Assembly: GCA_905235305.1 (NCBI GenBank)
Contig: CAJOLC010000003.1
Location: forward strand, 1 to 49,004
DNA from: an uncultured Bacteroidaceae bacterium
Lineage (GTDB): Bacteria > Bacteroidota > Bacteroidia > Bacteroidales > Bacteroidaceae
Direction of reading: 5' to 3'
DNA length: 49,004 nucleotides
Under the pieces are notes generated by a model, which had not been told where the DNA came from, searched no databases, and saw only the letters and a list, made by a program, of their open reading frames with translations. This document shows, one piece after another, positions 1-7,801 of this stretch (position 1 is the stretch's first letter; each line of letters opens with the position of its first letter). Both the position numbers and the translations under genes were made by a program.

Positions 1-1305
1 CTTGAAAGAGGCATCGAAGACAACAGTAGTTACATTCGTTCTATTACTACTGTTACTCCAACTGGGGACTTGGCTGCCGGTATTCAAGTCGTATGTCGTA
101 CCAGGTCTTGCATCGCTCTGCTTGTCGTAATAGAAGGTGAGCTTCTTGCCGTCCGTAGAGAGCACGGCGTAGGCTGAAGGCTCCAGAACCGGCTCCGAAA
201 CAGCAGTGAAGTAACCCGGGTTGCTTGTCCCACCGTCGGGGTGAGCATAAGTTGCATCAGTGTGCGAGTTATCAAATGCCGTGCCTTTGCCGCCCTTCAG
301 ACTTGTGCAACCGCCGAACATATTATTCGAAGAAGGTCCCCCTTTGTTCCAGTCCTTGTCGCAATAGATGGTCGTCAAGCCGGAGCAACCAGAGAACATA
401 TTAGACATGTCCTCCACCTTGGGGGTATTGAAGTTTCTTATGTCGAGGCTCTTCAATGAACGGCAATCTCTGAACATTCTATCCATGCTCGTCACATTGG
501 CCGTATTGAAGTTGCTCAGATCGAGGCTCTCCAAGTTGGAGCAGCCACTGAACATCAATATCACTTTCTCGACCTTTGACGTATTAAAGCTTTTCAGATT
601 AACGTTTATCAGGCTGGAGCAGTCATAGAACATAGATACCATATCTGTCACTTTCTCCGTGTTGAAGCTGCTCAAGTTAAGACTCTTCAGGCCGTCGCAG
701 GAACTGAACATACTGTGCATGTTCGTAACCTTCTCGGTATTGAAGCCGCTCAAGTCAAGACTCGTCAGGCTGGAGCAGTTTACGAACATGTAGCTCATGT
801 CCGTCACTTTGGCGGTATTGAAGCCGCTCACGTCGAGGCTCGTCAGGCCGTAGCAGTTCCTAAACATATCTTTCATGTTCGTAACATTGGCCGTATTGAA
901 ATGGCTCACATCAAGGCTCGTTGGACGAGAAATCTGCCGGAACATGCCTCTCATGTCCGTTACATTGTCGGTCTTAAGGTTCTCCAAACCATCTATTCTG
1001 CGGACCTCACTAAGTCCACAGAACCAGGCGGCTGTGCTGGTGGGTCGATAATTTGCAAACGAAGCATCGAACTCTATGGCCATAATGTTTGAGCGCAGTG
1101 AGTACCAAGGAGCATTGGAGGCTCCTTCATTTTCATCATATTCAAAAGGCACTATGCTCATGCCATTGCGACTGGCCTTCTGCTTGTCATAGTAGAAGGT
1201 CAGTGTATTGTTGCTGTAACTCAGCACGGCGTAGGCTTCCTGTGCCCTCATTGTCTGCAAGCCTGCCACCAGCAGGAGCAGAGTCATAAGAATTTTTTTC
1301 ATCAT
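1..1305 (-). CDS. BspA-like surface protein with 26-residue repeats (3' end off window)
   Basis: The reading frame is open from ATG at 1305 down to base 1 (435 codons) and runs off the left edge. It begins with a signal peptide (MMKKILMTLLLLVAGLQTMRA, split here as MMKKILMTLL plus LLVAGLQTMRA). A module AYAVLSYSNNTLTFYYDKQ follows. About eight 26-residue repeats occupy roughly residues 107-312, of the type NTxxVTxMxxMFxxCxxLxS then LDxSxF, typical of BspA/DUF285 surface proteins. The first module then recurs as AYAVLSTDGKKLTFYYDKQ, so the whole protein is probably several module-plus-repeat blocks. Known relatives are exported and often mediate adhesion; the ligand here cannot be read. The gene has its own promoter and a long leader. 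Confidence 0.88.
   Translation of the reverse strand, partial: MMKKILMTLLLLVAGLQTMRAQEAYAVLSYSNNTLTFYYDKQKASRNGMSIVPFEYDENEGASNAPWYSLRSNIMAIEFDASFANYRPTSTAAWFCGLSEVRRIDGLENLKTDNVTDMRGMFRQISRPTSLDVSHFNTANVTNMKDMFRNCYGLTSLDVSGFNTAKVTDMSYMFVNCSSLTSLDLSGFNTEKVTNMHSMFSSCDGLKSLNLSSFNTEKVTDMVSMFYDCSSLINVNLKSFNTSKVEKVILMFSGCSNLESLDLSNFNTANVTSMDRMFRDCRSLKSLDIRNFNTPKVEDMSNMFSGCSGLTTIYCDKDWNKGGPSSNNMFGGCTSLKGGKGTAFDNSHTDATYAHPDGGTSNPGYFTAVSEPVLEPSAYAVLSTDGKKLTFYYDKQSDARPGTTYDLNTGSQVPSWSNSSNRTNVTTVVFDASFK
368..981 (-). repeat. Array of about eight 78-bp coding repeats (BspA type)
   Basis: Within the surface-protein gene, 78-bp units encode 26-residue repeats with the fixed pattern NT..VT.M..MF..C..L.SLD.S.F. 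Units differ at the variable positions and some are degenerate, for example one reads VEKVILMF in place of VTxMxxMF. Copy number could change by recombination. Confidence 0.8.
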
Positions 1306-1342
1306 AACTGTATTAATTAAGGATTAAACATGATCCGCAGAA

Positions 1343-1396
1343 ACGCGCGAGCCCGCACACAAGGAACTTTGCTTCCTTGCATGCGGGCACGCGCGT
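1343..1396 (-). promoter_or_regulatory. Long hairpin in the leader of the BspA-like gene
   Basis: Three 7-bp helices stack into a 21-bp stem: ACGCGCG with CGCGCGT, GCCCGCA with TGCGGGC, CAAGGAA with TTCCTTG. One A/A mismatch and one 2x2 internal loop separate them, around a 6-nt loop at 1367-1372. It lies 38-91 nt upstream of the start codon inside the predicted transcript. No T-run follows on the minus strand, so a simple terminator is unlikely; an mRNA-stabilising or translational control structure is an inference. Confidence 0.6.
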
Positions 1397-1438
1397 ACAT
1401 TTATATATATATGTATATCTGTTTCTGTCTTTAGGAGA

Positions 1439-1478
<40 letters not shown>

Positions 1479-1569
1479 ATTTCCCTGACTTGTGCAAATA
1501 TCTGCCCAAGTCTTAGGATTATTTAACAAAGCAACCGACCTTTTCATCGTTATTACACACATCTCGCCA

Positions 1570-1600
1570 CAAAGTTACGAAAAAGATATGAAACACCAAA
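1570..1600 (-). promoter_or_regulatory. Promoter of the BspA-like gene
   Basis: On the minus strand TTTG (1597-1600) is followed after 19 bp by TAACTTTG (1570-1577), a full match to the Bacteroidetes consensus TTTG-N19-21-TAnnTTTG. The predicted leader is about 255 nt and contains both the TG tract and the hairpin. Confidence 0.7.
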
Positions 1601-1663
1601 CAAAAACGAAGAAATAAAAGCATGAAGGCATGAAAAAACGGAATTGGGCTTATGCCGCATAAC

Positions 1664-1711
1664 GAAATAACTGGCGCCGTTGCTGTGCCAGCAGGCGACG
1701 CCAGTTATTTC
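1664..1711 (-). terminator. Perfect 13-bp hairpin downstream of ackA
   Basis: GAAATAACTGGCG (1664-1676) pairs perfectly with 1699-1711. A nested TGCTG/CAGCA hairpin sits in the loop. It lies 36 bp after the ackA stop. The minus strand lacks a clean T-run after it, so termination (or 3'-end protection) is likely but not proven. Confidence 0.55.
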
Positions 1712-1747
1712 ATCATAAATATCAACAGGGTTGCTTCGACTCCCGCT

Positions 1748-2938
1748 TTAGCAGAGTGCTTGGGTGTCGAGGGCAATCATAAGTTCCTCGTCGGTGGGGA
1801 TGCAGCAGACGGTAACTTTGCTGTCGTCGGCACTTAGGATGGCTTCCGTGGCACGGCAGCTGCGGTTCTTCGTCTGATCCATCTTGACGCCCATATACTC
1901 CAGTCCGTCCGTTGCCCCTTCGCGTACTTCCCACTGGTTCTCGCCAGCTCCGCCCGTAAAGAGGATGATGTCGACGCCTCCCATTGCAGCTGCGTATGCT
2001 CCGATGTACTTCTTTATGCGGTAGGTGTACATCTCTTTGGCAAGACGAGCCTTGTCGTTGCCGGCGGCGATGCCTGCCAGTATGTCGCGGAAGTCGCTGC
2101 TCAGTTCGCTCACGCCTGCAAGGCCCGACTTCTTGTTCAGCAGGTTGGAGATGCCTTTCGTGTCGAGCTGTAGCTTGTCCATCAGGTAGGTGACGGCTCC
2201 GGCGTCAATGTCTCCCGAGCGTGTGCCCATGATGAGGCCTTCGAGAGGCGTGAGTCCCATCGACGTGTCGATGCACTTGCCGTCCTTCACGGCTGCGATG
2301 GAGGCGCCGTTGCCTATGTGGCAGGTGATGATGCGCTTGCCTTCAGGCTTGCATCCGAGGAACTCGCAGACGCGTTGGCTCACGTAGCGATGACTCGTGC
2401 CGTGGAAGCCGTAGCGACGAACGCCGTACTTAGCATAGAGCTCATACGGCAGGGCATACATGTAGGCATAGTCGGGCATGGTCTGATGGAAAGCAGTGTC
2501 GAAGACGCCGACCTGTGGGATGTCGGGCAGAAGAGCCTTGACCGCATTCACACCCTTGATGTTGGCAGGGTTGTGAAGGGGTGCGAGGTCGTTGCAGGCA
2601 GCGAAGGCCTCCATCACTTCAGGCGTAAGGCGGACGGACTTGTTGAACTTCTCTCCGCCATGCACCATACGATGCCCCACGGCACCCAGCTCGTCGAGGT
2701 GTTTCAGTACGGCGTATTCTCCGCTGGTCAATACCTCGAAGATGAACTGCACACCTTCGGTATGTTCCTTAATGGGACGCTCCATCTTGTGCTTCTCGCC
2801 GTTGAGCTTGACAGTTATAAACGAATCGGGCAAGCCGATCTTCTCAATGCCGCCACTGGTAATGACGGAGTGGTTGTCCATGTTGTAAAGGGCGTACTTG
2901 ATACTGCTGCTACCGCAGTTTAGGACTAATATCTTCAT
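1748..2938 (-). CDS. ackA: Acetate kinase
   Basis: The 396-residue cytoplasmic enzyme transfers phosphate from acetyl phosphate to ADP, giving acetate and ATP. It is the last step of acetate fermentation. Family marks include the N-terminal MKILVLNCGSSSIKYAL phosphate-binding segment, VGHRMVHGGEKF, FDTAFHQTMP, YGFHGTSHRYV, TCHIGNGASI, DTSMGLTPLEGLIMGTRSGD (20 residues, metal/nucleotide region) and FTGGAGEN near residue 325. Length is normal for the family. The gene follows pta with 21 bp between them, the usual Pta-AckA pair, and is followed by a strong hairpin. No internal damage is seen. Confidence 0.97.
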   Translation of the reverse strand: MKILVLNCGSSSIKYALYNMDNHSVITSGGIEKIGLPDSFITVKLNGEKHKMERPIKEHTEGVQFIFEVLTSGEYAVLKHLDELGAVGHRMVHGGEKFNKSVRLTPEVMEAFAACNDLAPLHNPANIKGVNAVKALLPDIPQVGVFDTAFHQTMPDYAYMYALPYELYAKYGVRRYGFHGTSHRYVSQRVCEFLGCKPEGKRIITCHIGNGASIAAVKDGKCIDTSMGLTPLEGLIMGTRSGDIDAGAVTYLMDKLQLDTKGISNLLNKKSGLAGVSELSSDFRDILAGIAAGNDKARLAKEMYTYRIKKYIGAYAAAMGGVDIILFTGGAGENQWEVREGATDGLEYMGVKMDQTKNRSCRATEAILSADDSKVTVCCIPTDEELMIALDTQALC

Positions 2939-2959
2939 GTTTGTTTAGTGAAGAGTTAA

Positions 2960-3967
2960 CTATTTCGCATCCATTGCTTGACACGCAGTGATTGCTATCA
3001 TCTTATATATATCATCTACGGAACAGCCGCGGCTGAGGTCGTTCACAGGGCGTGCGATGCCTTGCAGGATAGGACCGATGGCTTCGGCACCGGCAAGGCG
3101 CTGCACAAGCTTGTAGGCGATGTTGCCGACCTCAAGGCAAGGAACGACAAGGACATTGGCCTTGCCGGCGATATGACTGCCGGGAGCCTTCTTCGCGCCA
3201 ACACTTGGCACGAGAGCGGCGTCGGCCTGGAGCTCACCGTCTATGAGGAGACCCGGCTCCTTCTCTTGGGCAATCTTCGTAGCCTCTACCACCTTGTCCA
3301 CCACCTCATGGCTTGCGCTGCCCTTGGTGCTGAAGCTGAGCATGGCAACCCTTGGCTCTTCAAAGCCAGCAACACTGCGGGCTGTCTGAGCAGTGCAGAC
3401 GGCTATCTGTGCAAGCTGATTGGCATCGGGCATCGGCGTCACGGCAACGTCGCCCATGACCAACACACCTTCCTCGCCATATTGCTTGGCCGGCGTTATC
3501 ATCAGCATGGCTCCGCTGACGCAGCTTACGCCGGGAGCGCACTTGATGATTTGCAGAGCAGGACGAAGGGTATCGCCTGTCGTGGAGAGTGCTCCGGAGA
3601 TTTGACCGTCGGCATCACCATTCTTGATGATGAGACAGCCGTAGTAGAGAGGATCTTTCACCTTCTCGCGAGCCTGTTCCTCAGTGACACCTTTGTTTTT
3701 CCTGAGATTGTAGAAGAGCTGGACGTACTCCTCTGTCTGCGGATTGGTTGCAGGGTCGATGATGGTGGCTTTGTCGATGTTGTTCAAGCCGAGTTTTGCC
3801 GCAAGTGCAAATATCTCGTTTTGCGAACCAATCAGAATGATATCTGCCAGGTCGTCGGCCAAAGCCTTATCCGCAGCCGTTAAGGTTCGCTCCTCCAGAC
3901 TCTCGGGCAACACGATGCGTTGCTTGCAAGACTTGGCTCGAGCGATGATTTGTTCCATTAAATTCAT
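2960..3967 (-). CDS. pta: Phosphate acetyltransferase
   Basis: The 335-residue enzyme converts acetyl-CoA and phosphate to acetyl phosphate, the substrate of the downstream acetate kinase. It is the short form, containing only the catalytic PTA_PTB domain without the N-terminal DRTGG extension of the E. coli protein. Visible marks are IVLPESLEERTLTAAD, the central DGQISGALSTTGDTLRPAL segment, VAMLSFSTKGSA and the C-terminal GPILQGIARPVNDLSRGCS. It starts 42 bp after the cdaA stop on the same strand and no TAnnTTTG box is seen in the gap. It is therefore probably co-transcribed with folP-cdaA. Confidence 0.96.
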   Translation of the reverse strand: MNLMEQIIARAKSCKQRIVLPESLEERTLTAADKALADDLADIILIGSQNEIFALAAKLGLNNIDKATIIDPATNPQTEEYVQLFYNLRKNKGVTEEQAREKVKDPLYYGCLIIKNGDADGQISGALSTTGDTLRPALQIIKCAPGVSCVSGAMLMITPAKQYGEEGVLVMGDVAVTPMPDANQLAQIAVCTAQTARSVAGFEEPRVAMLSFSTKGSASHEVVDKVVEATKIAQEKEPGLLIDGELQADAALVPSVGAKKAPGSHIAGKANVLVVPCLEVGNIAYKLVQRLAGAEAIGPILQGIARPVNDLSRGCSVDDIYKMIAITACQAMDAK

Positions 3968-4009
3968 AGTAGCATTATTTTTGTTTCTGAGTAATCCGAT
4001 TCTGTGGGG

Positions 4010-4789
4010 TCAATACTTTCCCTTCATCAACAATGTCTCCAGTTCCTCTGTCGAGATATGAGAGCGGAGCATGTCATTATATGCAGCAGTTATGTTACCC
4101 GTCTCTTCGCTCACCACGATTGCCAGGGCATCCGTTTCCTTGCTGATACCTTTTGCGGCACGATGGCGAAGCCCGAACTCCTTGGGGATATCGAGGTCAT
4201 GGCTGATGGGCAGGATGCAAGAAGCTGCTGCTATTCTGCCTTTGGCGATAATCATGGCACCGTCGTGCAGGGGGCTGTTCTTGAAGAAGATATTCTCGAT
4301 GAGTCGTTGTGTTATCTTAGCATCAACCTCTTCACCAGTTCGCATGAACTCGCCAAGCGGGAGGTCGTTCTGAAGCACGATGAGGGCTCCGACGTGTTGC
4401 TTGCTCATATTCATGCAAGCCATCACGATGGGGAAGATTGTCTCTCGCTCATTGCGGAACTCTCCGACATTCTTGTGTTTGTCGAGCCGGAAGAAACGGA
4501 GGAAACGATGAGCACGGTTGCGGGCTCCTATGTTGTAGAAGAAGCGACGTATGTCCTCTTGGAAGAGAATGATGATGGCAAGGGCACCGACGCTCACAAG
4601 TTGGTCGAGGATGCCTCCCAAGAGCTTCATCTCCATCACCTTGCTGATGATAATCCAGAAGCTGATAAAGAGCAGAATGCCATAGAAGATATTGACGGAG
4701 CGAGATTGCTTCATCAGCTTGTAGCAATAGAAGAGCACTATCGCTACAAGGAAAATATCCACGAGGTCTTTGAAGCTTATTGTAGGCAA
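4010..4789 (-). CDS. cdaA: Diadenylate cyclase, CdaA type
   Basis: The 259-residue membrane-anchored enzyme makes the second messenger c-di-AMP from two ATP. The N-terminus has hydrophobic segments at about residues 8-25, 34-52 and 60-77 (for example NIFYGILLFISFWIIIS and GALAIIILF). The cytosolic DAC domain follows, with its two active-site motifs: DGA (176-178, in LHDGAMII) and RHR (208-210, in LRHRAAKG). The start is 2 bp after the folP stop, suggesting translational coupling. No cdaR homologue is adjacent. The organism's c-di-AMP targets cannot be deduced; a TrkA-type RCK protein lies elsewhere in the window, but any link is speculation. Confidence 0.93.
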   Translation of the reverse strand: MPTISFKDLVDIFLVAIVLFYCYKLMKQSRSVNIFYGILLFISFWIIISKVMEMKLLGGILDQLVSVGALAIIILFQEDIRRFFYNIGARNRAHRFLRFFRLDKHKNVGEFRNERETIFPIVMACMNMSKQHVGALIVLQNDLPLGEFMRTGEEVDAKITQRLIENIFFKNSPLHDGAMIIAKGRIAAASCILPISHDLDIPKEFGLRHRAAKGISKETDALAIVVSEETGNITAAYNDMLRSHISTEELETLLMKGKY

Positions 4790-4791
4790 GG

Positions 4792-5616
4792 TCAGTCTTT
4801 GAATTTAGAATTTATAATAATACACTCCATCGCTTCCCTGACTTCGTGAGCCCGAAGGATGTGAGCGCCCTTCTGCAGAGCCACGGTATGCAAGACGGTC
4901 GTTCCGTTCAGAGCTTCACCTGGTGTAGTTCCAAGCAACTTGTAGATCATACTCTTATGGCTGACGCCAACAAGCAAAGGCAGATTAAGTTCATGCAAGA
5001 CTTCGAGGTTTCGCATGATAATGTAGTTCTGTTCGAGTGTCTTGCCGAAGCCGAAACCTGGATCGAGGATGATGTCGCATACACCCAGTTCATGAAGTTC
5101 CTCTACTTTGCGCCCCATCTCTCGCAGAAACTCGGAAACCACCTCCTGTTCCCCTTCCGCCGAGATGCTTTTGTTATGTGTAAGCACATAAGGTACATGC
5201 AATTCTGCTACCGTATGGAACATATCTTTGTCGAACTCTCCGCCGCTGATGTCGTTTACTATCTGCACGCCGAACTCCTCGACACACATCCCCGCGACAT
5301 TCGCTCTGAAAGTATCCACGCTCAAAATAGCATCGGGCGCTTCCCTGCGCACAGCAGTCAGAGCCTCCCTAAGACGTCGCATCTCTTCTTTCTCATCTGG
5401 AGGCGTAAAGCCAGGACGCGTAGAACAAGCTCCCACATCCAGCATCGAAGCTCCCTCATCGAGCATCTCTCTGATGTGCAGGCGAATCGCGTCAGCGCCT
5501 TCATGATGCTGATAGAAAGAATCGGGCGTGGCATTCAAGATGCCCATCGTGACAGGCTCTTCCAGCGAAAACAATTCGCCGCCCAAGTTGATACTGTATG
5601 GTATGGTCCGGGACAT
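4792..5616 (-). CDS. folP: Dihydropteroate synthase
   Basis: The enzyme joins 6-hydroxymethyl-dihydropterin pyrophosphate to p-aminobenzoate in folate synthesis and is the sulfonamide target. Motifs are MGILNATPDSFY (pterin-site loop), DVGACSTRPGF (DVGxxSTRPG loop), VSVDTFRANVA written here as SVDTFRANVA, VNDISGG, DPGFGFGKT and GVSHKSM. Its length of about 274 residues is normal. I chose ATG at 5616 (MSRTIPYSI); an in-frame GTG at 5622 would add two residues. It heads the folP-cdaA-pta-ackA run and diverges from murF across a 100-bp gap holding a promoter for each direction. Confidence 0.94.
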   Translation of the reverse strand: MSRTIPYSINLGGELFSLEEPVTMGILNATPDSFYQHHEGADAIRLHIREMLDEGASMLDVGACSTRPGFTPPDEKEEMRRLREALTAVRREAPDAILSVDTFRANVAGMCVEEFGVQIVNDISGGEFDKDMFHTVAELHVPYVLTHNKSISAEGEQEVVSEFLREMGRKVEELHELGVCDIILDPGFGFGKTLEQNYIIMRNLEVLHELNLPLLVGVSHKSMIYKLLGTTPGEALNGTTVLHTVALQKGAHILRAHEVREAMECIIINSKFKD

Positions 5617-5635
5617 AATCACATAAAATTGCCCA

Positions 5636-5667
5636 CAAAATTACACATTATTCATATAAATGGCAAG
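5636..5667 (-). promoter_or_regulatory. Promoter for folP operon
   Basis: On the minus strand TAATTTTG (5636-5643) matches TAnnTTTG. A TTG lies 20 bp upstream (CAA at 5664-5666 on the plus strand). It gives a leader of about 13 nt. Confidence 0.55.
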
Positions 5668-5686
5668 AAATCCAGAAAAAAAGGTT

Positions 5687-5694
5687 TAACTTTG
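5687..5694 (+). promoter_or_regulatory. -7 box for murF
   Basis: TAACTTTG matches the Bacteroidetes -7 consensus and lies 22 bp before the murF ATG. I see no good -33 TTTG partner. Confidence 0.5.
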
Positions 5695-5716
5695 TGCCAG
5701 AAAACGAAACAAGACT

Positions 5717-7012
5717 ATGAATCCAGAAGCATTATATGCCCTATATCGTGAGCATCCATCCGTGACAACAGATAGCCGCAAGTGTCCTCAGGGGAGTATC
5801 TTCTTTGCACTGAAGGGAGATACGTTCGACGGAAACAACTATGCCACGCAGGCTCTCGAGAAGGGTTGTGCCTATGCTGTCGTTGATAATCCAAAGGTCC
5901 AAAAGGGGAACGACCGGCTCATCCTCGTCCCTGACGTGCTGAAGGCGTTGCAGCAACTGGCTGCCCACCATCGCAAGGCATGGGGCGGAACAGTGATACA
6001 GATTACGGGGACCAATGGCAAGACCACCACGAAGGAGCTCATCAGCGCCGTTCTTTCCGAGGAAAAGAATGTCCTCTTCACCGAAGGGAACCTCAACAAT
6101 CACATTGGCGTGCCGCTTACCCTGCTTCGCATCAAGCCGGAGCACGACATTGCCGTCATCGAGACTGGAGCCAATCATCCCGGGGAGATTGCAGACCTCT
6201 CTCGCATCGTAAAGGCAGACTACGGACTTATCACGAACGTGGGGCGCGCACATCTGGAAGGCTTCGGCAGTTTTGAAGGCGTAAAGCAAACGAAGGGCGA
6301 GCTCTATGACGACCTGCGGCGGCGCGCGGGGAGGATCTTCATCAATGCCTTCGACGACAATCTCCTGCAGATGGCCCGGGAGCGCGGCTTCGTCTTACGC
6401 GAAGATGCCTTGCCCTATGTCGAGGGCAGGGTGAGCAGGGTAACACCATTTATCGAAATCAGGTGGAGGCAGGAAGATGACCGGCCCTGGCATACCGTCA
6501 GGACAAACCTGATCGGCACATACAACATCGACAATCTGCGGGCTGCCGCCACGGTGGGACTTCATTTCGGCATCAGTCCGGAGCAAATCTGCCATGCCCT
6601 TTCTGCCTACAGACCCACAAACAGCCGCAGCGAATTAAGAGAGGCTGGAAGCAATCGCCTCATCATCGATGCATATAATGCCAACCCCTCGAGTATGAAG
6701 GCCGCCCTGACCAACTTCTCCTTTCTTGATGACAAGCATAAGATGGTGATACTCGGCGACATGCGGGAGCTTGGTTCAGAAAGCCTTGAAGAGCACAGGA
6801 AGATAGTTGAGCAACTTCAGGACATGAAGCTTGAGCGCATCTGGCTGGTCGGGGAAGAGTTCTCGCGAGCAGCAAAGGAGGGGGACATGCGGATATTCAA
6901 GGATGTGGAAGAAGTGAAGGAGAGCCTGAGGACTGAACCAATCGCCAATACAACCATACTCATCAAGGGCAGCAACAGCACAAGGCTCCATCAACTTCCC
7001 GACTTCATCTGA
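5717..7012 (+). CDS. murF: UDP-MurNAc-tripeptide--D-Ala-D-Ala ligase
   Basis: The 431-residue cytoplasmic ligase adds D-Ala-D-Ala to UDP-MurNAc-tripeptide, using ATP, in peptidoglycan precursor synthesis. The N-terminal UDP-binding domain contains TTDSRKCPQGSIFFALKG. The ATP loop GTNGKTTT is at about residues 98-105. The classic MurF signature ETGANHPGEI, NVGRAHLEGF and KGELYDDL (candidate carbamylated lysine) follow. IDAYNANPSSMKAAL and ILGDMRELG lie in the C-terminal domain. All key MurF positions look intact, unlike the MurF-like half of the fusion at 11787-14150. It overlaps the convergent ABC ATPase gene by 8 bp at the stops. Confidence 0.95.
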   Translation: MNPEALYALYREHPSVTTDSRKCPQGSIFFALKGDTFDGNNYATQALEKGCAYAVVDNPKVQKGNDRLILVPDVLKALQQLAAHHRKAWGGTVIQITGTNGKTTTKELISAVLSEEKNVLFTEGNLNNHIGVPLTLLRIKPEHDIAVIETGANHPGEIADLSRIVKADYGLITNVGRAHLEGFGSFEGVKQTKGELYDDLRRRAGRIFINAFDDNLLQMARERGFVLREDALPYVEGRVSRVTPFIEIRWRQEDDRPWHTVRTNLIGTYNIDNLRAAATVGLHFGISPEQICHALSAYRPTNSRSELREAGSNRLIIDAYNANPSSMKAALTNFSFLDDKHKMVILGDMRELGSESLEEHRKIVEQLQDMKLERIWLVGEEFSRAAKEGDMRIFKDVEEVKESLRTEPIANTTILIKGSNSTRLHQLPDFI

Positions 7013-7769
7013 TTTTTAGTGTCCGTTCCTTTTCGTCGTAACTGATGCCCTCCGCCTGCAGGTAATGGCCGAGCACGCCATTTTTCGTGAGCATGGCAGC
7101 GGTGCCTGCCGTGATTTCACCATCCTGGACCACCCATAGCCCGTCGCTCAGTTGGATTGCCATTTCCACATCATGCGTGCTCAGGAGGATTATCCTGTTC
7201 AGCTCGTGAGCCAGGCGACGCAACAGCCTGAGGATGCTGACCTTTGCATGAAAGTCGAGAAAGGCGGTGGGCTCGTCGAGCAAGATGACGGGCGTGCGCT
7301 GGGCAAGAGCCTTTGCAAGCAATGCCTTCTGTCGTTCGCCGTCGCTCAAGGTATCGACGGTTCTCTCGGCCAAGCTGCCGATTCCCACCATTTCGATGGC
7401 TTCGCGGGCGATGATCCTGTCTTCCCTCGCGGGTTTCCCAAAGAACCCGGTATAGGGTGCACGTCCCATCAGGGCAAGGTCTGCCACCTTCATGTAGGGC
7501 ACCTCCACTCTTTCCGTCAGAACTACGGAAACGGTCTTGCTACGCTCTGAAACAGAGAGGGAAGTCAAGTCGCGCCCGCCTATCATGACTTTCCCCGAGA
7601 GCGCGGGCTGAAAGCCAGCAAGGGTTCGCAAGATCGTGCTCTTGCCTGCTCCGTTTGAGCCAAGCATACAGACCATCTGCCCTGCCTCAAGGGTCTGGCT
7701 GATGTCGGACAAGACGATTTTATCGTCATATCCCACTGAGAGATGCTGCAAAACTAATTCATGACTCAT
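7005..7769 (-). CDS. ABC transporter ATPase, FecE/BtuD family
   Basis: The 254-residue ATPase powers the importer encoded upstream. It has Walker A GSNGAGKST, Q-loop region, signature LSDGERQKALLAKALAQ, Walker B VILLDEPTAFLDF and switch histidine in LLSTHDVEMA. Its closest look is to the FecE/FhuC/HmuV/BtuD group that imports iron chelates, heme or cobalamin. It is the last gene of the run substrate-binding protein, permease, GH20, ATPase, separated from the GH20 gene by 32 bp. Its stop region overlaps the end of convergent murF, so the two 3' ends share bases 7005-7012. Confidence 0.93.
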   Translation of the reverse strand: MSHELVLQHLSVGYDDKIVLSDISQTLEAGQMVCMLGSNGAGKSTILRTLAGFQPALSGKVMIGGRDLTSLSVSERSKTVSVVLTERVEVPYMKVADLALMGRAPYTGFFGKPAREDRIIAREAIEMVGIGSLAERTVDTLSDGERQKALLAKALAQRTPVILLDEPTAFLDFHAKVSILRLLRRLAHELNRIILLSTHDVEMAIQLSDGLWVVQDGEITAGTAAMLTKNGVLGHYLQAEGISYDEKERTLKIR

Positions 7770-7801
7770 GCTCTTTGTCTCAAGATTAAGGGCCGACGCT
7801 T

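Noticed and set aside
715-1092. Plus-strand frame with repeated HVRN.GRIEAAHV-like units
   Set aside because: It is the shadow of the minus-strand BspA repeats; the repeat pattern comes from the 78-bp coding units.
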